The notes: generated from the sequence alone by a model not told the origin. Positions 1-8,346 are shown, counted from the stretch's first letter. The stretch: DNA of 16,122 nucleotides from an uncultured Bacilli bacterium (GCA_947632685.1 CANRQD010000017.1:1-16122); one strand, 5' to 3'. A program made the numbers and translations.

Positions 1-359
1 TCATTACTATTTTCATTCCAAGTACCTTTAACTGTAACAGGAACAGTATTTATATACCATACATCATATGTAGGTGAATAACTGTCTCTTATTACATATT
101 CAATATCGAAAATTTCATATCCATCAGGAACATTAACTATATTTTTGTGCTCATCGAAATAATAGTAAGCATTATTTCTTACAGAAAAAACATGACATCC
201 AGCATCAAAAGTTTTTTCTTGTTCTTTACTAATTTCTTCAGAAATTGCAGTATTATTATCTTTATTATTAGAATTATCTTTTTCACCACATCCTGTTAAA
301 CTCACTGCTCCAATAGTTAACATAGTTGCATATACAGCAATTTTATTTTTAAATTTCAT
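1..359 (-). CDS. Putative lipoprotein of unknown function (3' end outside window)
   Basis: Reading the minus strand from the ATG at 359-357 gives 119 codons that run off the window edge, so the C-terminus is missing. The N-terminus is a lipoprotein signal peptide: basic MKFKNK, a hydrophobic stretch to about residue 20, then the lipobox L21-T22-G23-C24. Cys24 is the expected lipidated residue. An Asn/Asp/Lys/Glu-rich linker (about 25-48) follows, then a folded-looking region rich in Tyr and beta-type residues with a motif NVPDGYEIFDIEY (about 78-90). I do not recognise the family. An AAAGAGG ribosome binding site lies at 368-374 just upstream, so the start is well supported. The gene is divergent from dnaE. 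It should be processed by signal peptidase II, whose gene is also in this window, and be anchored on the outer face of the membrane. Confidence 0.8.
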   Translation of the reverse strand, partial: MKFKNKIAVYATMLTIGAVSLTGCGEKDNSNNKDNNTAISEEISKEQEKTFDAGCHVFSVRNNAYYYFDEHKNIVNVPDGYEIFDIEYVIRDSYSPTYDVWYINTVPVTVKGTWNENSN

Positions 360-387
360 ATTTCCACCTCTTTAAAAATTTGGCTAT

Positions 388-416
388 AATATACTACAAA
401 ATATTAAAAAAATCAA
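388..416 (-). promoter_or_regulatory. Probable promoter of the lipoprotein gene
   Basis: On the minus strand TTGATT (416-411) is followed after 17 bases by TATATT (393-388). A start of transcription near 380 would leave a short leader before the ribosome binding site. The assignment rests on sequence match only, in a very AT-rich region. Confidence 0.5.
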
Positions 417-469
417 GAAATTAATAATTAATTATTCCTATACTAAATCTATATATTTTATTCAATTTG

Positions 470-478
470 TGATAAAAT
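470..478 (+). promoter_or_regulatory. Probable extended -10 promoter of dnaE
   Basis: TG-A-TAAAAT (470-478) is an extended -10 element with no good -35 hexamer at the right distance. Transcription would begin around 485, only a few bases before the AAGGAGGT ribosome binding site at 488-495, giving a very short leader. The region between this and the divergent lipoprotein promoter is AT-rich with nothing else recognisable. Confidence 0.45.
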
Positions 479-502
479 AATACTAAAAAGGAGGTAATAT
501 TT

Positions 503-3481
503 ATGTATATACCATTATATGTAAAAAGTAATTATTCATTATTATCTAGTGTTTTAAAAATAGATGATATTATTAATAATGCTATAGATAAAAATATTAC
601 CTCTTGCTCTATAAATGATACTACTATGTATGGGGTAATGGAATTTATAAAAAAATGTGAAAAAAATAATCTAAAACCTATAATATCTCTTTCTATTACT
701 TTAGATGATAAAGAAATAGTTTTATTTGCAAAAACCTATATAGGTTATAAATCCCTTATAAAAATATCTACTATTAATAGTGAAAGACAGTTAACTGATG
801 AAGATTTAGCCAAGTATAATAAAGATTTATTAGTAGTTATTCCTTATTTAAATTTAAAAGATAGTGATGAGTTTTATTATAAATTAACTAATATATATGA
901 TGATATATATATAGGTTTTACTACTTTAACAGAAGAACAACTTGCTAAAAAAATAACTAACCAAGTGGTATTTTTTAAAGAAGCTTTATATTTAACTAAA
1001 GAAGATTCTGAATTACTAAAATATTTATATTTAATTAGAGATTCTAAAACTATTTATGATGATACTTCATATGATATTCTAAATCATGAATTAATAATTG
1101 ATAATGTAGAGAGTTATTCTTCTGCAGAAGGATTATCAAGAACTTTTGAAATTGTTGATAAGTGTAATATAGAATTTCCTAAAGCTAAATTATTATTACC
1201 GATATATAAAGATACTATGAATATGAAACCTAGTGAGTTTTTGTTTGAACTTGCTAAAAAAGGACTTGCTAAAAGACTTAATAATAATATTTTAGATGTA
1301 TATAAAAATCGTCTATCTTATGAATTAAATATTATAAATAAGATGGGATTTTGTAATTATTTTTTAGTAGTATATGATTTTATAAAATATGCTAAAAAGA
1401 ATAATATTTTAGTAGGTCCTGGTAGGGGAAGTGCAGCAGGCAGTTTAGTATCTTATTCCTTAGGTATTACTGATATAGATCCTATAAAATATGATTTATT
1501 ATTTGAAAGATTTCTTAATCCAGAAAGACAAACTATGCCTGATATTGATACAGATTTTCCTGATGATAAAAGAGATGAGGTAATTTCTTATGTTACTAAT
1601 AAATATGGTTTTAAAAATGTTGCAGGTATTATTACCTTTGGTACCCTAGGTATAAAACAAGTAATAAGAGATACTTCAAGAATGCTTAAAATTCCTATTT
1701 ATAAAGTTGATTCTCTATCTAAATTTATTCCTAATTTTACAAAAGAAAGTTTAGTAGAATTTTATAATAATAATGAGGTATTTAGAACTAGAATTGATAG
1801 TGATAAAGATTTAACTAAAATGTATAATATTGCTAGAAGAATAGAAGGTTTTCCAAGACATACATCATCTCATGCTGCAGGAATAATTATGAGTGAAGAA
1901 CCTTTGGATGATGTAATACCCCTAACTTATTCAGATGGTGTTTATTTAAGTAGTTATTCTATGGAATATTTAGAGGATTTGGGTTTATTAAAAATGGACT
2001 TTTTAGGATTAAAAAATTTATCAATAATTAATAATATTTTAAATGATATAGAAACTAATTATCATAAAAAAATAGATTTTTCTAAAATTCCATTAGATGA
2101 TAAAGAAGCTATAAATATATTTAAAACGGCAAATACATCTGGAATATTTCAATTTGAATCTACGGGTATGAGAACTTTTCTAAAGAAATTAGAACCTGAT
2201 AGTTTTGAAGATATATCAGCAGCAATTGCACTTTTTAGACCAGGACCTGCTGGAAATATTGATACCTATATAAGAAGAAAGAAAAAAGAAGAAGAGATAA
2301 CTTATTTAGATAAATCTCTAGAACCTATTTTAAAAAATACTTATGGAATAATGATTTATCAAGAACAAATTATTCAAGCAGCTAATATTTTTGCAGGCTA
2401 TTCTTTAGGAGAAGCAGATATATTAAGACGTGCTATGAGTAAGAAAAAATTTGATTTATTAAAATCAGAAGAAGATAAATTTATAAAAAAATCATTAGAA
2501 ATGAAAAGAGATTTAGATACATCTAAAAAAATGTTTAAATTAATTCTTGATTTTGCAGGATATGGTTTTAATAGATCTCATTCGGTAGCTTATTCACTTA
2601 TAGCGTATAAAATGGCTTATTTAAAGGTTAGATATAAAAATGAGTTTTTTGCAAATTTATTAACTAGTGTAATAGGTAGTGAATATAAAACTAAAGAGTA
2701 TATAGAAGAAGCAAAAGCTAATAATATTATAGTTGAAAGACCAAGTATTAATTTAAGTACAGATAGATATATCATAAATGATAATAAAATAATATATCCA
2801 TTTTCTAATTTGAAATCTGTAGGAAGTGTATCAGCTAAATTAATATTAAAAGCTAGAGGAGAAAATAAATTTAGTGATATTTATGATGCTTTTAGTAGAT
2901 TAGTAATAGAAAAAGTATCAAGTAAAACCTTAGAATGTTTAATCTATAGTGATTCATTTAAAGAATTTGGATATAACAAAAAAACGTTAATAGAAAACCT
3001 AGATAGTTTAATTAATTATGCAGAACTTACAAAAGATTTAGATCCATCATTAGTAATGAAACCTGATATTGAAAAATATGATGAGTTTAGTGATGAAGAC
3101 CTTCTAGAGCAAGAAAAAAATGTTTTTGGCTTTTATCTATCTCACCATCCAACTACTAATTATTATAGAGATAATAAAAATTGTATTAAATTAAATGAAA
3201 TAAAAAATTATTTTAATAGACAAGTAGATTGTTTAATTTTAGTAGAAAAAGTAAAAACAATAAAAACAAAAAAAGGTGAAAAAATGTCTTTTGTAACTGG
3301 TAGTGATGAAACAGCAACAGTTGATTTTACATTATTTCCTAGAACTTATAATGTATATCCTGATATAGCAAGAGGTGATATATTAAAAGTTAGAGGTAAT
3401 GTCGAAAAAAGATTAGATGAATGGCAAATTATCGCTAATAAAATAAAAAAATTAAATGGAGAAGATAATGAAGAAGGATAA
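503..3481 (+). CDS. dnaE: DNA polymerase III subunit alpha, DnaE type
   Basis: This is the C-family replicative polymerase DnaE, 992 residues, somewhat shorter than B. subtilis or E. coli DnaE. Visible motifs in order: a PHP domain at 1-200 with YVKSNYSLL; the nucleotide-binding VGPGRGSAAGS at 304-314; catalytic acidic motif PDIDTDF at 346-352 (Asp347 and Asp349); HTSSHAAG at 453-460; KMDFLGL with the third catalytic Asp499; then RPGP, YQEQ, RRAMSKKK and the FAGYGFNRSHSVAYS helix-hairpin region. A C-terminal OB domain lies at about 910-985. The PHP histidines that bind metal in active forms are replaced (Pro4, Tyr6, Lys8), so no PHP exonuclease activity is expected. In Firmicutes DnaE normally works beside PolC, extending primers. 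The start has AAGGAGGT seven bases upstream. lspA overlaps its 3' end, so the two are translationally coupled. Confidence 0.96.
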   Translation: MYIPLYVKSNYSLLSSVLKIDDIINNAIDKNITSCSINDTTMYGVMEFIKKCEKNNLKPIISLSITLDDKEIVLFAKTYIGYKSLIKISTINSERQLTDEDLAKYNKDLLVVIPYLNLKDSDEFYYKLTNIYDDIYIGFTTLTEEQLAKKITNQVVFFKEALYLTKEDSELLKYLYLIRDSKTIYDDTSYDILNHELIIDNVESYSSAEGLSRTFEIVDKCNIEFPKAKLLLPIYKDTMNMKPSEFLFELAKKGLAKRLNNNILDVYKNRLSYELNIINKMGFCNYFLVVYDFIKYAKKNNILVGPGRGSAAGSLVSYSLGITDIDPIKYDLLFERFLNPERQTMPDIDTDFPDDKRDEVISYVTNKYGFKNVAGIITFGTLGIKQVIRDTSRMLKIPIYKVDSLSKFIPNFTKESLVEFYNNNEVFRTRIDSDKDLTKMYNIARRIEGFPRHTSSHAAGIIMSEEPLDDVIPLTYSDGVYLSSYSMEYLEDLGLLKMDFLGLKNLSIINNILNDIETNYHKKIDFSKIPLDDKEAINIFKTANTSGIFQFESTGMRTFLKKLEPDSFEDISAAIALFRPGPAGNIDTYIRRKKKEEEITYLDKSLEPILKNTYGIMIYQEQIIQAANIFAGYSLGEADILRRAMSKKKFDLLKSEEDKFIKKSLEMKRDLDTSKKMFKLILDFAGYGFNRSHSVAYSLIAYKMAYLKVRYKNEFFANLLTSVIGSEYKTKEYIEEAKANNIIVERPSINLSTDRYIINDNKIIYPFSNLKSVGSVSAKLILKARGENKFSDIYDAFSRLVIEKVSSKTLECLIYSDSFKEFGYNKKTLIENLDSLINYAELTKDLDPSLVMKPDIEKYDEFSDEDLLEQEKNVFGFYLSHHPTTNYYRDNKNCIKLNEIKNYFNRQVDCLILVEKVKTIKTKKGEKMSFVTGSDETATVDFTLFPRTYNVYPDIARGDILKVRGNVEKRLDEWQIIANKIKKLNGEDNEEG

Positions 3482-3944
3482 AATATTTAATATTTGTGTT
3501 TGGTGGTTAATGATTGATCAAGTGATAAAACTATTTATTACAATGAAAATGAAATTAGGACAAATAATTACTATAATACCTAATTTCTTTAGAATATATT
3601 ATGTAAAAAATGATGGTGCAGCTTTTTCATTTTTTAGTGGTAAAACATACTTATTAATTATAATAAGTATGATAATATTCTTTTTCTTACTTAATTATAT
3701 AAAGAAAACTAAAATTACAAATAAATTAGAAATTATATCAATAGGTTTAATTATGGGTGGCTTAGTAGGTAATTTAGTAGATAGACTTTTATATAAAGAA
3801 GTTATAGATTATTTATCATTTATTATATTTGGATATAATTTTGCGATATTTAATTTTGCTGATATAGGTATTGTAATAGGAGTATTTATATATATAATTT
3901 ATATAATAAAAGATAATATAAAACATGTAAAAATTGACAAGTAA
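3468..3944 (+). CDS. lspA: Lipoprotein signal peptidase (signal peptidase II)
   Basis: LspA is an integral membrane aspartyl protease that cleaves prolipoproteins before the lipidated Cys. Hallmarks seen: DQ at 17-18 near the first helix, NDGAAFSFF (48-56), GGLVGNLVDR, and the catalytic aspartates Asp114 in VIDYLSF and Asp132 in FNFADI. Four hydrophobic segments fit the family, and 158 residues is normal length. I chose ATG 3468 over the in-frame ATG at 3456 because GGAG at 3458-3461 sits six bases before 3468, whereas 3456 overlaps that site. The gene overlaps dnaE by 14 bases and is probably translated from the same mRNA. A substrate, the lipoprotein at 1-359, is encoded nearby. Pairing with rluD immediately downstream is the usual Firmicutes arrangement (lspA-ylyB). 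Confidence 0.95.
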   Translation: MKKDKIFNICVWWLMIDQVIKLFITMKMKLGQIITIIPNFFRIYYVKNDGAAFSFFSGKTYLLIIISMIIFFFLLNYIKKTKITNKLEIISIGLIMGGLVGNLVDRLLYKEVIDYLSFIIFGYNFAIFNFADIGIVIGVFIYIIYIIKDNIKHVKIDK

Positions 3945-3962
3945 TTTATTTTATAATATAAT
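3934..3962 (+). promoter_or_regulatory. Consensus sigma-A promoter for rluD
   Basis: TTGACA (3934-3939) and TATAAT (3957-3962) are both perfect hexamers with a 17-base spacer. The -35 box is inside the last codons of lspA. Transcription would start near 3969 with a leader of about 23 bases. A second TATAAT at 3952-3957 overlaps but would leave only 12 bases of spacer. Confidence 0.8.
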
Positions 3963-3991
3963 ATGAACGCATTTAATTAGTAGGTGATAAT

Positions 3992-4873
3992 GTGATTATT
4001 GTTGAAAAAGATAAAATTAGAATAGATAAATATTTATCAGAAAAACTAGAGCTTTCACGAAGTAAAGTTCAAAAATTAATTGCTTCTGGTAAAGTATTAG
4101 TTAATGATAAAGTAATAACTGCTAATTATAAAACTAAATTAAATGATAAGATAGAAGTTAATGATTCTTTAGATTTTAATATTACTGTAGAAAAAGAAAA
4201 TATACCTATTGATATAGTATATGAAGATAAATATTTATTAGTGGTTAATAAAAAGAGTGGTATGGTAGTTCATCCAGCACCAGGAAATTATAATAAAACA
4301 TTGGTAAATGCATTACTTTATAAATTTGATATTGATAAAACAACTGATATTCGTCCAGGTATTGTTCATAGACTTGATAAGGATACTAGTGGTTTAATGT
4401 TAGTAGCTAAAAATGAAAAGGTACATGATATGCTTGCTAAAATGATTAAAAATAAGGAAGTTAAAAGATGTTATATAGCGCTTGTAGAAGGAATAATTAA
4501 TCATGAAACAGGAACTATAGATGCACCAATTGGAAGAGATAGTTATGATAGACAAAAAATGGCTGTAACAGATATTAATAGTAAAGATGCAATAACTCAT
4601 TTTAAAGTTTTAAAAAGATATAAAGATAAAACTTTAATAGAGTGTATTTTGGAAACTGGTAGAACTCATCAAATAAGAGTACATATGAAATATATAAATC
4701 ATCCAGTAGTAAATGATCCAATTTATAATAAAAAGAAAGCTGATTCTTTTGGACAAATGCTCCATTCAAAAAGTATAGAATTTATTCATCCAATTACAAA
4801 AGAAAAACTATCATTTGAAGTAGAACCTCCAAAAGAATTTTTAGATAAGTTGGATAAATTAGAAATTAATTGA
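3992..4873 (+). CDS. rluD: RluD-type 23S rRNA pseudouridine synthase
   Basis: A 293-residue RluA/RluD-family pseudouridine synthase that isomerises uridines in large-subunit rRNA. Residues 1-65 form an S4 RNA-binding domain (RIDKYLSEKLELSRSKVQKLI). The catalytic domain follows, with HRLDKDTSG at 126-134 in which Asp129 is the nucleophile, then PIGRD and GRTHQIRVHM. This is full length, and the position after lspA matches B. subtilis ylyB. The exact target uridines cannot be read from sequence. The start is GTG 3992, with AGGTG at 3982-3986. An out-of-frame ATG-TGA at 3990-3995 overlaps this start. It has its own consensus promoter. An AT-rich minus-strand reading frame inside the gene (4400-4600) has no support. 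Confidence 0.93.
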   Translation: MIIVEKDKIRIDKYLSEKLELSRSKVQKLIASGKVLVNDKVITANYKTKLNDKIEVNDSLDFNITVEKENIPIDIVYEDKYLLVVNKKSGMVVHPAPGNYNKTLVNALLYKFDIDKTTDIRPGIVHRLDKDTSGLMLVAKNEKVHDMLAKMIKNKEVKRCYIALVEGIINHETGTIDAPIGRDSYDRQKMAVTDINSKDAITHFKVLKRYKDKTLIECILETGRTHQIRVHMKYINHPVVNDPIYNKKKADSFGQMLHSKSIEFIHPITKEKLSFEVEPPKEFLDKLDKLEIN

Positions 4874-4898
4874 CTTATTGTAAATTTTTTGTTATAAT
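4870..4898 (+). promoter_or_regulatory. Strong sigma-A promoter for the acyltransferase gene
   Basis: TTGACT (4870-4875) and TATAAT (4893-4898) are separated by exactly 17 bases. The -35 box contains the rluD stop codon. The leader to ATG 4943 would be about 38 bases. Confidence 0.75.
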
Positions 4899-4942
4899 AT
4901 AACCTAATTTCAAGCAGTATTAGAGATAGAAAAGAGGAAAAT

Positions 4943-5974
4943 ATGGAATTTAAAATTTTAAGTGCAAAAGAAGAAGATAGTTTAACAAAACAAGAATTAA
5001 ATGATTATTACAAAAAATTAAGAGATTATGCCCTAAATAGAAAACTTACTAATACAACGATTGGAGCAACTACTTTGGGACCAATTTTAAAGAATATAAG
5101 TAATAAATTAGCAATTATGGTAACAAAAATGTTTTCAGATAAAAATGTTGATTGGGTAGCTGATGGTCAAGAAAATATTCCTGTTGGCCCAGTTATTTTA
5201 GCCCATTCACATCAAGGTGTATTAGATGGATTTGTTTGGATACCTAAAATAAAAGAACATTGTCTAGTATTACATGGTGCGGATGTAAATAAATTATTAT
5301 TAATGGCTCAATTAAATACAGGATTAATTTTAGTTAAAAAAGCTATGCCAGGAAGAGATAGTAAAGAGAAACAAACAAAAATAAAACAATATAATGAACA
5401 AGCAAAGCTGGATATGATAAAATTACTACTTGAAGGACATTCTATATCATATTTTCCAGAAACTACATGGAATTTATCACCAAATAAACTTCATTTACCA
5501 ATCCATAATGGATTTTTATATATCGCTAGAAGAACGGGAGTACCAATAGTGCCAGTAGTACACGAATTTAGCTATGATACATCAACTAAAAAAGAACATA
5601 TTACTAAAATTCATACTAAATTTGGAAAAGCAATATATATTGATTATAATGATAATATAGATGAAAAATTAGAAGAATATGATGAACAAATATCAACAAT
5701 GAGATGGGACTTAATAGAAGAAAAGGGACTATACTCTAGGGATGAAATTTCAAATCAAGAATATATTAATTTTTTAGAAGGAAATTATAAGAACTTAAAA
5801 TTAGGAAAATTAGATTTAGAAAAAGAAAGAGCAAATATCTATGGAGCTAGTGATGATTTTTATAAATTTCATTATATTAATGATGTAGCTTATAATGATA
5901 AAGGACAATTACTAGAAACAAAGGAAATTCAAAAAGTCAAAAAACTATGTCCAAAAAATACTATTATTAAATAA
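4943..5974 (+). CDS. PlsC-like (LPLAT superfamily) acyltransferase
   Basis: A 343-residue protein of the glycerophosphate/lysophosphatidate acyltransferase superfamily, which transfers an acyl chain to a lipid precursor at the inner membrane face. Seen directly: the catalytic HxxxxD motif as HQGVLD (His90, Asp95), preceded by GPVILAHS; the substrate-phosphate motif as FPETTW (171-176) where most members have FPEGTR; and GVPIVPVV about 25 residues later, matching the VPVVPV motif. A hydrophilic tail of about 120 residues with GKAIYIDY and acidic stretches follows, longer than in minimal PlsC. No clear transmembrane helix is seen. The altered third motif makes the acceptor uncertain, so I give no gene symbol. 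AGAGG at 4933-4937 supports the ATG. The gene is a single-gene unit with its own promoter and a terminator-like hairpin. Confidence 0.82.
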   Translation: MEFKILSAKEEDSLTKQELNDYYKKLRDYALNRKLTNTTIGATTLGPILKNISNKLAIMVTKMFSDKNVDWVADGQENIPVGPVILAHSHQGVLDGFVWIPKIKEHCLVLHGADVNKLLLMAQLNTGLILVKKAMPGRDSKEKQTKIKQYNEQAKLDMIKLLLEGHSISYFPETTWNLSPNKLHLPIHNGFLYIARRTGVPIVPVVHEFSYDTSTKKEHITKIHTKFGKAIYIDYNDNIDEKLEEYDEQISTMRWDLIEEKGLYSRDEISNQEYINFLEGNYKNLKLGKLDLEKERANIYGASDDFYKFHYINDVAYNDKGQLLETKEIQKVKKLCPKNTIIK

Positions 5975-5985
5975 TGGTATTTTTT
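5953..5985 (+). terminator. AT-rich terminator-like hairpin at the end of the acyltransferase gene
   Basis: AAAAAATACTATTA and TAATGGTATTTTTT face each other around a short AT loop, with one G-U pair, followed by a T run. The arms include the stop codon (5972-5974). A-rich on one side and T-rich on the other, it could act in both directions. The stem is weak because it is nearly all A-T. Confidence 0.5.
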
Positions 5986-5987
5986 AT

Positions 5988-6014
5988 TTGAAATTTGTTT
6001 TTATATGATATACT
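5988..6014 (+). promoter_or_regulatory. Probable promoter of the hybrid histidine kinase gene
   Basis: An extended -10 TG-A-TATACT (6006-6014) lies 15 bases after TTGAAA (5988-5993). The same TGATATACTA string recurs upstream of the gene at 12835. The leader would be about 20 bases and contain AAAGGAGGT. Confidence 0.55.
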
Positions 6015-6041
6015 AGTTATAATAATAAAGGAGGTAAAATA

Positions 6042-8345
6042 ATGATTTCTCAATTTACTAATACATTTTTTCCAATCTCATCGTTAGCAATATCAATTTT
6101 TTTATGTATTTTATATTTTGGAAGAAAAAATGTTAAAAATAAAGAAACAAAATTGTATTCATTGTTAGTAATATGTGGATTAGTAGAATCAACATATTAT
6201 GTATGTTTAACATTTGGGGTTGATTTAATATATAAGGATTATATGTATGGTATATTTCAGTACCTAAATAAAGTATTAGGTATTATCTATTTAGTCTGGA
6301 TTACACTATTATTTTATTATGTAGTTTCAATTATTTCAGAGAATAAAAATATTATAATAAAAAATTGTTTAATATTTCTAACTTGTATTTTTTCAATTAT
6401 TATTTTAGTTTTACCAATAGAAGTTTGGTGGGATCCACAAAAATATGTATCTAATTCATATGGTCCATCTTTAAATTTTTTATATGTAATATTCTTAATA
6501 TATATATTTATTATGTTTATAATAGTAATTGTAAATAATAAAAGAAAAAATCTTAAAGGAAAATTTATACCACTATATACTTTATTTTTATTGATAATAA
6601 TATCATTAATAGTGCGAGCTTTTGATCCTTTATTTAATATTACATCAAATATTTTATCATTAGTATTATTGGTAATGTACCATACTATTGAAAACCCAGA
6701 TGTGAAAATGATTAATAAATTAGAACTTGCTAAAAATGAGGCTGAAAAGGCAAATCGTGCTAAAAGTGATTTCTTATCAAGTATGTCACATGAGATTAGA
6801 ACACCACTTAATGCTATAGTTGGTTTTTCTGAAATGATAAAAAGTAGTGATAATATAGAAGAAATACATGAAGATGCAGAAGATGTAATAAATGCTTCTC
6901 ATACTTTATTAGAGATTGTAAATGGTATACTTGATATTTCTAAAATAGAATCTGGTAAATTAGAAATTATTAATTCTCCATATAATGCAAAAGAATTATT
7001 TATGGAAGTTGCAAATTTAATGAAACCTAAAATACAGGAAAAAGCTCTTGATTTTCAAATTAGTATATCAGAAGATTTACCAAATACTTTATATGGAGAT
7101 CATTCAAACATAAAAAAAGTAATTACTAATATTCTTAGTAATGCTTATAAGTATACAGATAAAGGATTTATAAAGTATACAGTTAGTTGTATTAATGATA
7201 AAGATATATCAAGAATAGTAATTTCTGTTGAAGATTCTGGTCGTGGTATTAAAAAAGAAAATATTGATAAATTATTTACTAAATTTCAAAGACTTGAAGA
7301 AGATAAAAATACAACTATAGAAGGAACTGGTTTAGGACTTGCTATTACTAAACAAATAGTTGAATTAATGGGTGGAAAAGTAATAGTACAAAGTGTTTAT
7401 GGAAGTGGTTCTAAATTTACAATTATTCTAGATCAAAGAATAGAAAAGACTGAGGTAAAAGAAGAAGAGAAAAAGATAGATATTGATATAAATATACCAG
7501 ATAAAAAAATATTATTAGTTGATGATAATTTACTAAATTTAAAAGTAGCAACTAAATTTTTAGAAAAGTATCATCCTATAGTTGAATCTGTTGATAGTGG
7601 ATTTTTATGTCTAGATAAAATAAATTCTGGTAATAAATATGATCTTATTTTACTTGATGATATGATGCCTAAGATGAGTGGTGTAGAAACTTTAAAGAAA
7701 TTAAAACAAATATCAGGTTTTAATACTCCATGTGTTGCATTAACTGCTAATGCTATTACAGGAATGAGAGAAAAATATTTATCGGAAGGCTTCGATAACT
7801 ATTTAGCTAAACCTATTAATAAAGATGAATTAAAAAAGATTATTATAAGATATTTAGTAGAAAATGATAGAACAATAGATTTTGGAGAACTACCAAAAGA
7901 AATTTATGAAATAGGCAATACTAGTCAAATAGATATTGCTCAACCTGTAAATAATAATATAGAAGCTAAAAAAGAAGATACTAATATATCTTCAATTGAA
8001 TATTTAAAAGAAAATAATATTGATATAGATAATGCTATTAATTTACTTGGTGATATTAATATGTATAATGATACACTAAAAGAATTTGTTGATAATAGTT
8101 CAAATCGTATAAAAAAATTAGAAAAATATAAAAATAATAAAAATATGACTGATTATGCTATAGAAGTACATGCACTAAAAAGTGATGCTAAGTATTTAGG
8201 CTTTATTTCTTTAGCGGATATTGCCTATGAACATGAATTAAAAAGTAAAGAAAATAATTTAGACTATATAGAAGCTAATTACAATAATTTAATTATTGAA
8301 TTAAATAAAATTTTAAAAATAGCTAATAAATATTTAAATTTATAA
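6042..8345 (+). CDS. Membrane hybrid sensor histidine kinase with receiver and HPt domains
   Basis: A 767-residue kinase carrying a whole phosphorelay in one chain. About seven hydrophobic segments fill residues 10-215 with no large extracellular domain, suggesting membrane-embedded or small-ligand sensing. A short coiled linker (EAEKANRAKSDFLSS) leads to HisKA with phospho-acceptor His250 in SMSHEIRTP. The HATPase domain shows the N-box (Asn363, Asn367), EDSGRGI and GTGLGLAI (428-435). A receiver domain (about 490-605) has VDDN, acceptor Asp539 in LLDDMMP, LTAN and LAKPI. The C-terminal HPt domain (about 660-765) has His710 in VHALKSDAKYLG. All catalytic residues are intact. The final target should be a separate response regulator, and none is encoded in this window. 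AAAGGAGGT six bases before ATG 6042 is a near-perfect ribosome binding site. The gene converges on tspO. Confidence 0.93.
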   Translation: MISQFTNTFFPISSLAISIFLCILYFGRKNVKNKETKLYSLLVICGLVESTYYVCLTFGVDLIYKDYMYGIFQYLNKVLGIIYLVWITLLFYYVVSIISENKNIIIKNCLIFLTCIFSIIILVLPIEVWWDPQKYVSNSYGPSLNFLYVIFLIYIFIMFIIVIVNNKRKNLKGKFIPLYTLFLLIIISLIVRAFDPLFNITSNILSLVLLVMYHTIENPDVKMINKLELAKNEAEKANRAKSDFLSSMSHEIRTPLNAIVGFSEMIKSSDNIEEIHEDAEDVINASHTLLEIVNGILDISKIESGKLEIINSPYNAKELFMEVANLMKPKIQEKALDFQISISEDLPNTLYGDHSNIKKVITNILSNAYKYTDKGFIKYTVSCINDKDISRIVISVEDSGRGIKKENIDKLFTKFQRLEEDKNTTIEGTGLGLAITKQIVELMGGKVIVQSVYGSGSKFTIILDQRIEKTEVKEEEKKIDIDINIPDKKILLVDDNLLNLKVATKFLEKYHPIVESVDSGFLCLDKINSGNKYDLILLDDMMPKMSGVETLKKLKQISGFNTPCVALTANAITGMREKYLSEGFDNYLAKPINKDELKKIIIRYLVENDRTIDFGELPKEIYEIGNTSQIDIAQPVNNNIEAKKEDTNISSIEYLKENNIDIDNAINLLGDINMYNDTLKEFVDNSSNRIKKLEKYKNNKNMTDYAIEVHALKSDAKYLGFISLADIAYEHELKSKENNLDYIEANYNNLIIELNKILKIANKYLNL

Positions 8346-8346
8346 A

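Noticed and set aside
423..436. Perfect 14-base AT palindrome between the lipoprotein gene and dnaE, considered as an operator
   Set aside because: At this A+T content several such palindromes are expected by chance in a window of this size, and it contains no G or C.
360..502. Riboswitch, T-box or small RNA in the intergenic gaps
   Set aside because: All gaps are under 150 bases and none shows a conserved T-box, riboswitch core or an independent terminator beyond those listed.
4400..4600. A 66-codon minus-strand reading frame inside rluD
   Set aside because: It lies opposite a clearly conserved coding region, its protein is a low-complexity mix of Ile, Ser, Phe and Tyr typical of antisense reading, and there is no ribosome binding site.
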